Below, piece by piece: positions 1 through 6,364 of a stretch of 8,302 nt of DNA. Within the stretch, counting starts at the first letter, position 1. Every line of letters begins with the position of its first letter. Location of the stretch: contig CAJJNI010000102.1 of the NCBI GenBank assembly GCA_905193085.1, positions 1-8,302 on the forward strand. Reading direction: 5' to 3'. The DNA comes from an uncultured Lachnospiraceae bacterium (GTDB lineage Bacteria > Bacillota > Clostridia > Lachnospirales > Lachnospiraceae). A program made the position numbers and the translations under genes. The notes under the pieces are model-generated. The model had not been told where the DNA came from, ran no database searches, and saw only the letters and a list, made by a program, of their open reading frames with translations.

Positions 1-927
1 GCAGGCAAATACAACACATCAGGAAAAACCAAAGTTTTAGATACATCTTATGGAGCTCCTGTAAATATTACTGCAGGTAACTATGGTTGGAAAATAAATG
101 TAAGTGATACAACTGCTGAGCTTGTTGACGCGGTAAAATCAGGCGAATCAGTGAACAAAGAACCTGTTTATTCATTAAAAGCGGCCTCTACAGGTGACCC
201 TGCAAAAGATTATGGAAACAGCTATGTTGAAATCAATTTAGGAACACAGCATTTATTCTTATACATAAATGGTTCATTAGTAATAGAAACAGATTTTGTT
301 TCGGGTAAAGTAACAAATGGAAATGCAACGCCTGTCGGAATTTATCCGATAACTTATAAACAGTCCCCTGCTGTTTTACGAGGTGCAAACTATGCTTCTC
401 CTGTTACTTACTGGATGCCTTTTAACGGTGGTGTAGGTATGCATGATGCCACATGGCGAAGCAAATTCGGTGGAAATATATATTATAACAGTGGTTCTCA
501 TGGCTGTATCAATCTTCCTATTGCAGCAGCCAAGACAATATATCAGAATGTATCTGCCGGAATGCCTGTTATTGTATATGATTTAAAGATTGAATCATCA
601 TCACAGCCTGCAGTAACACTCTCACCGGAAGAACAAAAAGCTGCTGAAATGGAACAGCCATTAGATGCGAATACAAATACTGACATAAACAATAACGAAG
701 CAAATTCTGTAGATGTAACAAACAACGGAAATAACGGTCAGGACACTACAGTTAATGTTGCTACACCTGTTCCTACTAAAGCTCCTACTAAGGCTCCGGT
801 TGCGACACAGCCTCCAAAGACACCAACACCTACTCAGGTTGTTACACCAACACCTACTCCGGTTGTTACACCAGCCCCTACTCCTACCCCGGTTCCAACA
901 CCTACAGAAGTAGTTGAAGAACAGTAG
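1..927 (+). CDS. L,D-transpeptidase (YkuD), 5'-truncated by the window edge
   Basis: The frame is open from base 1, so the N-terminus is missing; the ATG at 151 is internal and not the start. The first ~50 residues (through about base 170) resemble the end of the PG_binding_4 domain that usually precedes YkuD in clostridial L,D-transpeptidases. The YkuD domain runs from about 220 to 585, with the first active-site His in GMHD (442-444) and the catalytic motif SHGCINL, His at 499-501 and nucleophilic Cys at 505-507. Known family role: forming 3-3 cross-links or attaching proteins in peptidoglycan outside the membrane, with the Cys as acyl acceptor. After the domain comes an Asn/Gln/Asp-rich stretch and a Pro/Thr repeat tail ending in two stops (TAG at 925, TAA at 928). 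The catalytic residues visible here are intact. Signal or anchor sequence would be upstream of the window. Function is well supported; the exact cross-linking activity is inferred. Confidence 0.93.
   Translation, partial: AGKYNTSGKTKVLDTSYGAPVNITAGNYGWKINVSDTTAELVDAVKSGESVNKEPVYSLKAASTGDPAKDYGNSYVEINLGTQHLFLYINGSLVIETDFVSGKVTNGNATPVGIYPITYKQSPAVLRGANYASPVTYWMPFNGGVGMHDATWRSKFGGNIYYNSGSHGCINLPIAAAKTIYQNVSAGMPVIVYDLKIESSSQPAVTLSPEEQKAAEMEQPLDANTNTDINNNEANSVDVTNNGNNGQDTTVNVATPVPTKAPTKAPVATQPPKTPTPTQVVTPTPTPVVTPAPTPTPVPTPTEVVEEQ
775..906 (+). repeat. Degenerate Pro/Thr-coding repeat in the L,D-transpeptidase tail
   Basis: Short imperfect direct repeats encode a Pro/Thr-rich tail. Units beginning GGTTGTTACACCA recur at 837 and 861, and a shortened unit begins at 891; KAPT-type repeats precede them at about 778-800. 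Such tails are common as wall-spanning or surface-exposed spacers in Lachnospiraceae secreted proteins, but here it is C-terminal to the catalytic domain. The unit number could vary between strains by slippage. Confidence 0.7.
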
Positions 928-970
928 TAAATAATATAACTTAATAATCATAAAAGATAAGATAAAACAT

Positions 971-998
971 AAAAACCGGCTGCATGCAGTCGGTTTTT
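971..998. terminator. Bidirectional rho-independent terminator between convergent genes
   Basis: AAAAACCG at 971-978 pairs with CGGTTTTT at 991-998. Inside, a G-T wobble and CTG/CAG extend the stem to 12 bp around a CATG loop. Both strands have a run of T on the 3' side of the stem, so the same hairpin can end the plus-strand L,D-transpeptidase transcript and the minus-strand radical SAM/DUF4130 transcript. It lies 44 bp after the first stop and about 50 bp after the DUF4130 stop. The rest of 928-1048 shows nothing else. Confidence 0.88.
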
Positions 999-1048
999 AC
1001 TTAAATAAATTCTTATACAATCTCACCAGCTTATCGTATTTTCTATAC

Positions 1049-1846
1049 TTATTTAAATTCTGTCATAAACTCCCTGAACCTGTCTGGCAGATTGTTTTTC
1101 TGTAATTTCTTATTGTTCCTTTCTTCTATTGCAACAGAATCAAAGAAATGTTTCCATAAGCTTCTAAATTTTTCTTCTTCGTCACTGAATTTTAAATCTA
1201 AATCATTATCTTCATAATTATCTCTATAACTATCCTTACTGCCATCGCCTGTAAAATCCTTAATCAAAAACCATTTCTTATATTTCACATGAACTGCCGC
1301 AATATTTCTTGAAACATCATTTATTATCCAGTTTTCTGAAGGCAGTCTGTCCTCAAAATGCTCAGCCAATGCCTCCAGGCAATAATTCTTAGGTCTTATC
1401 CTTGCAAATAGTGCCCCTTTGTCTAATTCACTGAATCTTAAAAAGCCATAAAAATGGTCTATTTCATAATACACATTAGCATATAAATCATTAATCCGCT
1501 GTATATATGGAAGTTGTAAATATGATAAGAAATTCCCCTTAATTTTATTTTCTATTCCATATTTTATGGTCTTGTATACATTGTCAGCCCTGTCTTCCTC
1601 ATAAGACCACATTGCCATAGTAACATTATACATAAACTTTGCTCCAAACTGCTTTCTTACGGTATTAATTACCTTAGCCGCATTATCACCACTGGCTGCA
1701 ACAGTTATGTATTCTTTAAAAAATTCTAAATTAAACTTCCCCTGTATCTTAATTTCAAGCTCATTGCGGTTATATTTACCTGCCCATGCTTCATATATCG
1801 CACTGTAAATTCCAATAACGCTATCTTCACAAACCAATACTTTCAT
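1049..1846 (-). CDS. DUF4130 / TIGR03915-type putative DNA repair protein
   Basis: A 265-residue protein matching the DUF4130 (TIGR03915) pattern: the opening MKVLVCEDSVIGIYSAIYEA, the central FYGFLRF and ALFARI segments, NWIINDVSRN, and the typical end LWKHFFDSVAIEERNN...LPDRFREFMTEF. In many proteobacteria this domain is fused to a UdgX-type uracil-DNA glycosylase; here it stands alone, as is usual in Firmicutes. The start at 1846 is chosen over the longer frame (1891) because GGAG at 1855-1858 lies 8 bases before this ATG and family members begin here. It overlaps the end of the radical SAM gene by 20 bp, so translation is probably coupled and the two proteins are likely made together. An acidic insert (GDGSKDSYRDNYEDND) before the C-terminal block looks like a flexible loop. 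Family role in DNA metabolism is a published prediction; the reaction is unknown to me. Confidence 0.88.
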   Translation of the reverse strand: MKVLVCEDSVIGIYSAIYEAWAGKYNRNELEIKIQGKFNLEFFKEYITVAASGDNAAKVINTVRKQFGAKFMYNVTMAMWSYEEDRADNVYKTIKYGIENKIKGNFLSYLQLPYIQRINDLYANVYYEIDHFYGFLRFSELDKGALFARIRPKNYCLEALAEHFEDRLPSENWIINDVSRNIAAVHVKYKKWFLIKDFTGDGSKDSYRDNYEDNDLDLKFSDEEEKFRSLWKHFFDSVAIEERNNKKLQKNNLPDRFREFMTEFK

Positions 1847-3134
1847 TATGTAAACTCCAATCAAATAATGACAACTGCTTATAAGAAACATTTGTTTCTT
1901 TGTTTTTTATATTTGAATCATCTAAAAGCTGTCTTAAAATAAAATCAGGTTCAACTTTAACTGACGGATATAATAATCCTCTGCATGTAATGAAATAAAC
2001 AGCTCTCTTTAAAACAACTCCCATCTTTTTCAAATTATCAAAGGTAAGACTTCCATGTCTTCTTGCGGCAACAATTCTCTTTGCTGATTTTACTCCTATA
2101 CCCGGCACTCTAAGCAGTTCATGGTAATCTGCTGTATTAACTTCAACAGGATACATATCTATATTCCTTATAGCCCAGTCACATTTAGGGTCAAGAAATA
2201 CATTAAAGTTCTGATGTTTTTCATCTAATATCTCATCTGCCTTAAATTCATAAAAGCGCAGAAGCCAGTCTGCCTGATACAGTCTGTGTTCTCTTAAAAG
2301 CGGAGGTCCAGATAATGTCATAGGAAGTCTGTCATCATTATTGACATTAATGAATGCTGAATAAAAAACTCTTTTTAACGCAAATTTCCTGTACAGATTT
2401 TCAGAAACAGTAAGCAACTGATAATCTGTCTCTTCTCCTGCACCTATTATCATCTGCGTGGACTGCCCTGCTGGAACAAATTTTGGAGCATTTTTGTATA
2501 AAGTCAGTTCTTCCCTGTTGTTATTCCTCTCTAACTGAATCTGCCTCATAGGCTTTAAAATAGTCTGCCTTGTCTTATTAGGTGCAAGCTTTCTAAGACC
2601 TTCTGATGTAGGTAATTCAAGATTTACACTCATTCTGTCTGCAAGAAAGCCCGTCTTCTCAATCAGTTCAGGTGCAGCGCCCGGTATTGCCTTCACATGA
2701 ATATACCCATTAAAATGATATTGGTTTCTTAGCTTGTATAAAGTTTCATACAACAATTCCATTGTTATGTCAGGTGTCTTAAAAATGCCCGAACTTAAAA
2801 ATAATCCCTCTATATAATTTCTTCTGTAAAATTCCATTGTAAGCTGACATATCTCGTCGGGAGAAAATATAACACGTTCAACATCATTAGAAGCCCTGTT
2901 AATGCAGTATGCACAGTTAAACACACAATAATTTGTCATTAAAATCTTCAAAAGTGAAATACATCTTCCATCAGCAGAAAATGAATGGCAAATTCCTGAC
3001 TTATGACTGTTCCCGATATTTACATTATCACCTTTTCTTGCAACACCACTTGAAGTACAGGCAACATCATATTTTGCAGCATCAGATAATATTTCAAGCT
3101 TATCATAAATACTTTTCTTCTCTTCTAAAAGCAC
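1827..3134 (-). CDS. Radical SAM/HhH putative DNA repair or modification protein (TIGR03916-type)
   Basis: 435 residues. The radical SAM cluster motif is C70-VFN-C74-AY-C77 (CX3CX2C), which binds the 4Fe-4S cluster that cleaves S-adenosylmethionine. Three further Cys lie before it (C26 in DVACTSSG, C49 and C58 in GICHSFSADGRC). A helix-hairpin-helix, a non-specific DNA-binding element, lies at about 338-385 (LLRVPGIGVKSAKRIVAARR). Near the C-terminus QLSLF (420-424) matches the DnaN sliding-clamp-binding consensus. The start is GTG at 3134: GGAGG at 3142-3146 is 7 bases upstream, while the longer frame to 3179 would run through the promoter and operator. The family is nearly always paired with DUF4130, as here with a 20-bp overlap. 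A LexA operator sits at its promoter, implying SOS induction. Role in DNA repair is strongly suggested; substrate and chemistry are not known. Confidence 0.93.
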   Translation of the reverse strand: MLLEEKKSIYDKLEILSDAAKYDVACTSSGVARKGDNVNIGNSHKSGICHSFSADGRCISLLKILMTNYCVFNCAYCINRASNDVERVIFSPDEICQLTMEFYRRNYIEGLFLSSGIFKTPDITMELLYETLYKLRNQYHFNGYIHVKAIPGAAPELIEKTGFLADRMSVNLELPTSEGLRKLAPNKTRQTILKPMRQIQLERNNNREELTLYKNAPKFVPAGQSTQMIIGAGEETDYQLLTVSENLYRKFALKRVFYSAFINVNNDDRLPMTLSGPPLLREHRLYQADWLLRFYEFKADEILDEKHQNFNVFLDPKCDWAIRNIDMYPVEVNTADYHELLRVPGIGVKSAKRIVAARRHGSLTFDNLKKMGVVLKRAVYFITCRGLLYPSVKVEPDFILRQLLDDSNIKNKETNVSYKQLSLFDWSLHNESIGL

Positions 3135-3141
3135 AAAAACA

Positions 3142-3146
3142 CCTCC
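3142..3146 (-). promoter_or_regulatory. Ribosome binding site deciding the GTG start of the radical SAM gene
   Basis: On the minus strand GGAGG precedes GTG (3134-3132) by 7 bases. No other start codon in this frame has a usable Shine-Dalgarno sequence, and upstream ones lie inside the LexA box and promoter. Confidence 0.85.
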
Positions 3147-3150
3147 GTAT

Positions 3151-3164
3151 CGAACATATGTTTG
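3151..3164. promoter_or_regulatory. LexA/DinR operator (SOS box)
   Basis: CGAACATATGTTTG matches every position of the Gram-positive LexA consensus CGAACRNRYGTTYG. It lies 5 bp downstream of the -10 hexamer and about 17 bp before the GTG start, over the expected transcription start, where bound LexA would block initiation. It controls the radical SAM/DUF4130 operon. Match is seen directly; binding is inferred. Confidence 0.85.
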
Positions 3165-3169
3165 TATAT

Positions 3170-3198
3170 ATTCTAACACGAAGATGTTTTAAAGTCAA
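3170..3198 (-). promoter_or_regulatory. Sigma-A promoter of the radical SAM/DUF4130 operon
   Basis: On the minus strand the -35 is TTGACT (3198-3193), the spacer is exactly 17 bp and the -10 is TAGAAT (3175-3170). This is one mismatch from consensus in each hexamer. It sits in the 76-bp gap after nfo, so the operon need not depend on readthrough; no terminator hairpin is visible between nfo and this promoter. Confidence 0.85.
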
Positions 3199-3210
3199 TA
3201 TTATATTATA

Positions 3211-4065
3211 TCACCCCAGCAGCTGTTGAATTTCCTCTTTATATGGCGGCTCTTTCTTACCTGTCTGCCCGTTGTCAATATATGGTGTTTCAAGAATTTT
3301 AGGCACATTCAGGAAATCTTTATGATGCACGATATTATAAAGTGCTTTTAATCCGATTTCACCCTGACCTATATTGGCATGTCTGTCCTTATGGCTTCCA
3401 CGGATATTTTTGCTGTCGTTGATATGAAAAACAGTAATCTTATCTTTACCTATAATTCTGTCAAATTCATCTATTACTCCGTCAAAATCATTTATTATAT
3501 CATATCCTGCGTCATGAACATGACATGTATCAAAACAAACTGCAAGTTTTTCAGGCAAATTAACGCCATCAATAATAGCTGCAAGTTCTTCAAAGTTTCT
3601 TCCTATCTCACTGCCTTTTCCTGCCATTGTCTCTAAAGCAATCTTGCAGCTCATATCTTCTCTTAAAACCTCATTAAGACCTTTTATAATCTGCTTTGTA
3701 CCATCTTCTACACCAGCATTTACATGTGAACCCGGGTGAAGCACTAAAATTTTACTTCCCATGGCTTCTGTTCTGTCTATCTCGACTTTAAGAAAATCTA
3801 CTGCAAGCTGGTAAGTCTCAGGTTTGACTGTATTGGCAAGATTTATTATATATGGAGCATGAACGACAAATTCATCTATTCCGTTATTTTTCATAAGCTC
3901 ATGTGCGGCAGTAATATTAAGCTCATCTATACTTTTTCTTCTTGTATTCTGTGGAGCACCTGTATACAGCATAAATGTATTTGCGCCATATGACAGTGCT
4001 TCTTCAACTGAACCAAGCATCATTTTCTTACCACTCATCCCCACATGAGAGCCAAGCTTAATCAT
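3211..4065 (-). CDS. nfo: Endonuclease IV (AP endonuclease, EC 3.1.21.2)
   Basis: 284 residues, the usual length for the family. It cleaves DNA 5' to abasic sites in base excision repair using a trinuclear zinc centre. All nine metal ligands of the E. coli enzyme can be lined up: H69 (VHAPY), H110 (LHPGSH), E145 (ALETMAGKG), D179 and H182 (CFDTCH), H214 (FHINDSK), D227 and H229 (DRHANIGQGEIG) and E259 (LETPY). The start ATG at 4065 has GGAGG 6-7 bases upstream and overlaps the end of mrp by 8 bp, so the two are translationally coupled and co-transcribed from upstream. Downstream, 76 bp away, lies the SOS-regulated radical SAM operon. Nothing looks damaged or unusual; cytosolic enzyme. Confidence 0.97.
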   Translation of the reverse strand: MIKLGSHVGMSGKKMMLGSVEEALSYGANTFMLYTGAPQNTRRKSIDELNITAAHELMKNNGIDEFVVHAPYIINLANTVKPETYQLAVDFLKVEIDRTEAMGSKILVLHPGSHVNAGVEDGTKQIIKGLNEVLREDMSCKIALETMAGKGSEIGRNFEELAAIIDGVNLPEKLAVCFDTCHVHDAGYDIINDFDGVIDEFDRIIGKDKITVFHINDSKNIRGSHKDRHANIGQGEIGLKALYNIVHHKDFLNVPKILETPYIDNGQTGKKEPPYKEEIQQLLG

Positions 4066-4906
4066 TTGTTACCTCCAACTGTTCAAGTGCCTTAACAACA
4101 TCATCAAAACCTTCATTATCTATTTCATCAAATTTACCTTCATCTGATATTTTTGCAATTTCAGGCTTCAATGGTAATTTCGCAAGCACATCAAGCTTCA
4201 TTGATGATGCTATTTCATCTATATGGCTTTCTCCGAATATATAATGCTTCTTTGAACAGTCAGGACATTCAAAATAACTGTAATTTTCGACAATTCCCAT
4301 AAGTGGAATATTCATCATCTGCGCCATGTTATATGCTTTTTTGACAATCATACCAACAAGGCTCTGCGGAGATGTAACCAAAACGGCTGCATCAACCGGA
4401 AGTGACTGGAATACAGTAAGAGGAACATCTCCTGTTCCCGGTGGCATGTCCACAAATAAATAATCCAAATCACCCCATAATACATCTGTCCAGAACTGTG
4501 ATACCATTCCTGCAATAACAGGACCTCTCCAGATAACAGGTGAATCTTCACTGTCGAGCAAAAGATTTATTGACATAACTTTAATTCCCGTTTTTGTTAC
4601 AGATGGAAGTATTCCTTCTTCGACACCCTGAGCCTGCTCATTTAATCCAAACATTTTAGGGATTGACGGTCCTGTAATATCCGCATCAAGAATACCTGTC
4701 TTATATCCTTTCTTAGCCATTGAAACAGCCATTGATGCAGTTACCATTGACTTTCCTACACCGCCTTTTCCGCTCATAACACCTATTACATGTTTTATGT
4801 TAGAAAAAGCATTACTTTCTTTTTTCATACTTTCTGCTGCTTTATCACAGCCATTACAATCTTCTTTACTGCAGCCTGAACTGCTGCATGAACTATTTTC
4901 AGCCAT
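4058..4906 (-). CDS. mrp: Mrp/NBP35-family P-loop ATPase, Fe-S cluster carrier
   Basis: 282 residues. The deviant Walker A motif GKGGVGKS is at 46-53, DADITGPSIPKMFG follows at 74-87, DMPPGTGD (Walker B/switch region) is at 153-160, and a CxxC (CPDC, 214-217) that bridges a cluster between monomers is near the C-terminus, followed by the usual GES segment. A small extra Cys cluster, C7-C12-C17-C20, forms the N-terminus, reminiscent of the N-terminal ferredoxin-like cluster of NBP35 though with different spacing. No MIP18/DUF59 domain is present. Known family role: ATP-dependent carrier that passes 4Fe-4S clusters to apo-proteins in the cytosol. The ATG at 4906 follows GAGG by about 10 bases; the gene lies 21 bp after the lipoprotein stop and overlaps nfo by 8 bp. 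A plausible client nearby is the radical SAM protein (inference). Confidence 0.94.
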   Translation of the reverse strand: MAENSSCSSSGCSKEDCNGCDKAAESMKKESNAFSNIKHVIGVMSGKGGVGKSMVTASMAVSMAKKGYKTGILDADITGPSIPKMFGLNEQAQGVEEGILPSVTKTGIKVMSINLLLDSEDSPVIWRGPVIAGMVSQFWTDVLWGDLDYLFVDMPPGTGDVPLTVFQSLPVDAAVLVTSPQSLVGMIVKKAYNMAQMMNIPLMGIVENYSYFECPDCSKKHYIFGESHIDEIASSMKLDVLAKLPLKPEIAKISDEGKFDEIDNEGFDDVVKALEQLEVTND

Positions 4907-4927
4907 TTACTTTAATCCTCTTTTCAA

Positions 4928-6289
4928 TTATTCTAATGTTACAGTCTCAGAAATACATGAACTGTTTCCATCTTTATCAAAAGCTTCATATATAACAACA
5001 TATGAGCCATCACCCGGAATTCTGCAGACACTTATATATACACCGTCAACGCCACTTCCATCATCATAAACACTTATTCTGTTTCTAAGATACTCAGTCT
5101 TAATTGACGAAACCTTAGAAGAAGCTGCAATAAATTTCATAACAGGAGGCTGTGTATCAAGCACCCTTGTCGTAGTTACTGTTGTAACTACTGTTGTATC
5201 CTGCTGTACATTATTTTGTGCAGCAGGTGTCTCTGTTACAACCGGTGTCTCTGTCTGTGCACTTGCAACAACAGGCTCCTGTGCAGGTGTAGCTGTAGGT
5301 TCAGGTGATGGTTCAGTCGTATTCTGTGATGCATCGGCAACAGCTTCTTTTTCATTATCTGATGATGACTCATTAGCTGTCTCTTCACCTTCTACCGTAA
5401 CTACTGCACTGACTTCTCTCTTATCACCATCAGCATTTTCACATGAATATGTAACCTTATACTCTCCTGCCTTATTAACATCAACTTCACCATACATTTT
5501 TACAGAAGCAGTCAAATCATTTCCATACTTGTCCTTTGCAGATATGCCCTCCATTAAATCAGGTGCAGAACCAAGCTTTACTGTCTTATCTGACACTCCA
5601 AAAAACGATACCGGAACATACCATGCATTTTCACTGCTGGCATCTGTAGGGTCCCATGTTATCTTATCCGATATAAGTCTTGCCAGAGGCTTACCTAATT
5701 CTCCCGGACTGTCCTCATCTTCATAAACTATTACCTTTGTCCCCTCAGGACAATTTTCTGATATCCACTGTGCATCTGCTTCTGAAAGAACTACAGCACT
5801 GTCCTCAATTGTATCTCCAAGCTTGTTATAGGAATCTATATCAAGCGAATCCTCACTCTGCGCTTTATAATTTACAGAGCGAAAAACAATATCATCTTTA
5901 ATTCTTGTGACATATCTGCCATAACTTCCATCTGCAAGCATCTGCCACTCTACTGTATCTCCAATCTGAAACTCCCCGTCAGGAACACCGTCTTTTCCTA
6001 CCGAACACAAAATAGCTCTCTCTGGAACTGTATACTCATCATCTTTGTCCAATGTGTACACTGTTATACAATTCTTTGCCTTATTAACTTTTATAAGGTA
6101 CGGATACTCACTGTCCTTAACTTTTACATCTTTCGCTACAATAGGAGAATACTGGTCATCATTCTCTTTTTTATCCTCTGATGTCTGTTTCTTATCGTTT
6201 TTAGTCTGACTGTTTTTTCCGGTTGTACACGCAGTCATACTTAATGCAGCTATCAGGGTCATAGTAACTACATAAATCCTTTTTTTCAT
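4928..6289 (-). CDS. Lipoprotein with a catalytically dead YkuD (L,D-transpeptidase-like) domain and Ig-like domains
   Basis: 453 residues from ATG 6289 (AGGAG about 9 bases upstream); the frame extends to a TTG at 6316 without a good site. A signal peptide ends in a lipobox-like MTAC with C21 as the lipid-bearing Cys. Residues 62-201 follow the clostridial YkuD pattern: YPYLIKV, VPDGEFQIG, IVFRSVNY, YNKLG, ADAQWISENCPEGTKVIVYE, and LGKP. However the catalytic SHGC(I/V)RL is EDSAVVL (162-168), so His is D163 and Cys is A165, and the earlier FHS His is R137. The domain therefore cannot be a transpeptidase by the known mechanism. After it come an Ig-like domain resembling DUF5011 (about 235-305), a Pro/Thr/Glu-rich linker (about 310-375) and a second Ig-like domain opening DTQPPVMKF to the end. 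Likely tethered to the outer face of the membrane and binding wall or a partner protein; function unknown. Confidence 0.85.
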   Translation of the reverse strand: MKKRIYVVTMTLIAALSMTACTTGKNSQTKNDKKQTSEDKKENDDQYSPIVAKDVKVKDSEYPYLIKVNKAKNCITVYTLDKDDEYTVPERAILCSVGKDGVPDGEFQIGDTVEWQMLADGSYGRYVTRIKDDIVFRSVNYKAQSEDSLDIDSYNKLGDTIEDSAVVLSEADAQWISENCPEGTKVIVYEDEDSPGELGKPLARLISDKITWDPTDASSENAWYVPVSFFGVSDKTVKLGSAPDLMEGISAKDKYGNDLTASVKMYGEVDVNKAGEYKVTYSCENADGDKREVSAVVTVEGEETANESSSDNEKEAVADASQNTTEPSPEPTATPAQEPVVASAQTETPVVTETPAAQNNVQQDTTVVTTVTTTRVLDTQPPVMKFIAASSKVSSIKTEYLRNRISVYDDGSGVDGVYISVCRIPGDGSYVVIYEAFDKDGNSSCISETVTLE

Positions 6290-6332
6290 CAGTCTTATTC
6301 TCCTCTTTTCTTTCAAGATTATATATAATTTA

Positions 6333-6362
6333 ACTATACCACAGTAACAATTCTCATGTCAA
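6333..6362 (-). promoter_or_regulatory. Extended -10 promoter of the lipoprotein-mrp-nfo operon
   Basis: On the minus strand TTGACA (6362-6357) is a perfect -35, followed by an 18-bp spacer ending in TGG and the -10 TATAGT (6338-6333). The TGn before the hexamer makes it an extended -10 type. The -35 lies immediately after the stop codon of the upstream helical-bundle gene (6365). No terminator separates that gene from this promoter, so readthrough from it is possible. Confidence 0.75.
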
Positions 6363-6364
6363 TA

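Noticed and set aside
661..951. Minus-strand frame rich in Arg, Cys and Trp
   Set aside because: It is the antisense of the Pro/Thr repeat region, which forces a CRNRW-type composition; no ribosome binding site.
1847..1891. Longer N-terminus for the DUF4130 protein starting at 1891
   Set aside because: The extra 15 residues lie within the radical SAM gene, have no ribosome binding site and precede the family's normal start MKVLVCED; the ATG at 1846 has GGAG at 8 bases.
2933..3229. Plus-strand open frame of 98 codons
   Set aside because: It lies opposite the radical SAM gene and its promoter, has no ribosome binding site and has the composition of a shadow frame.
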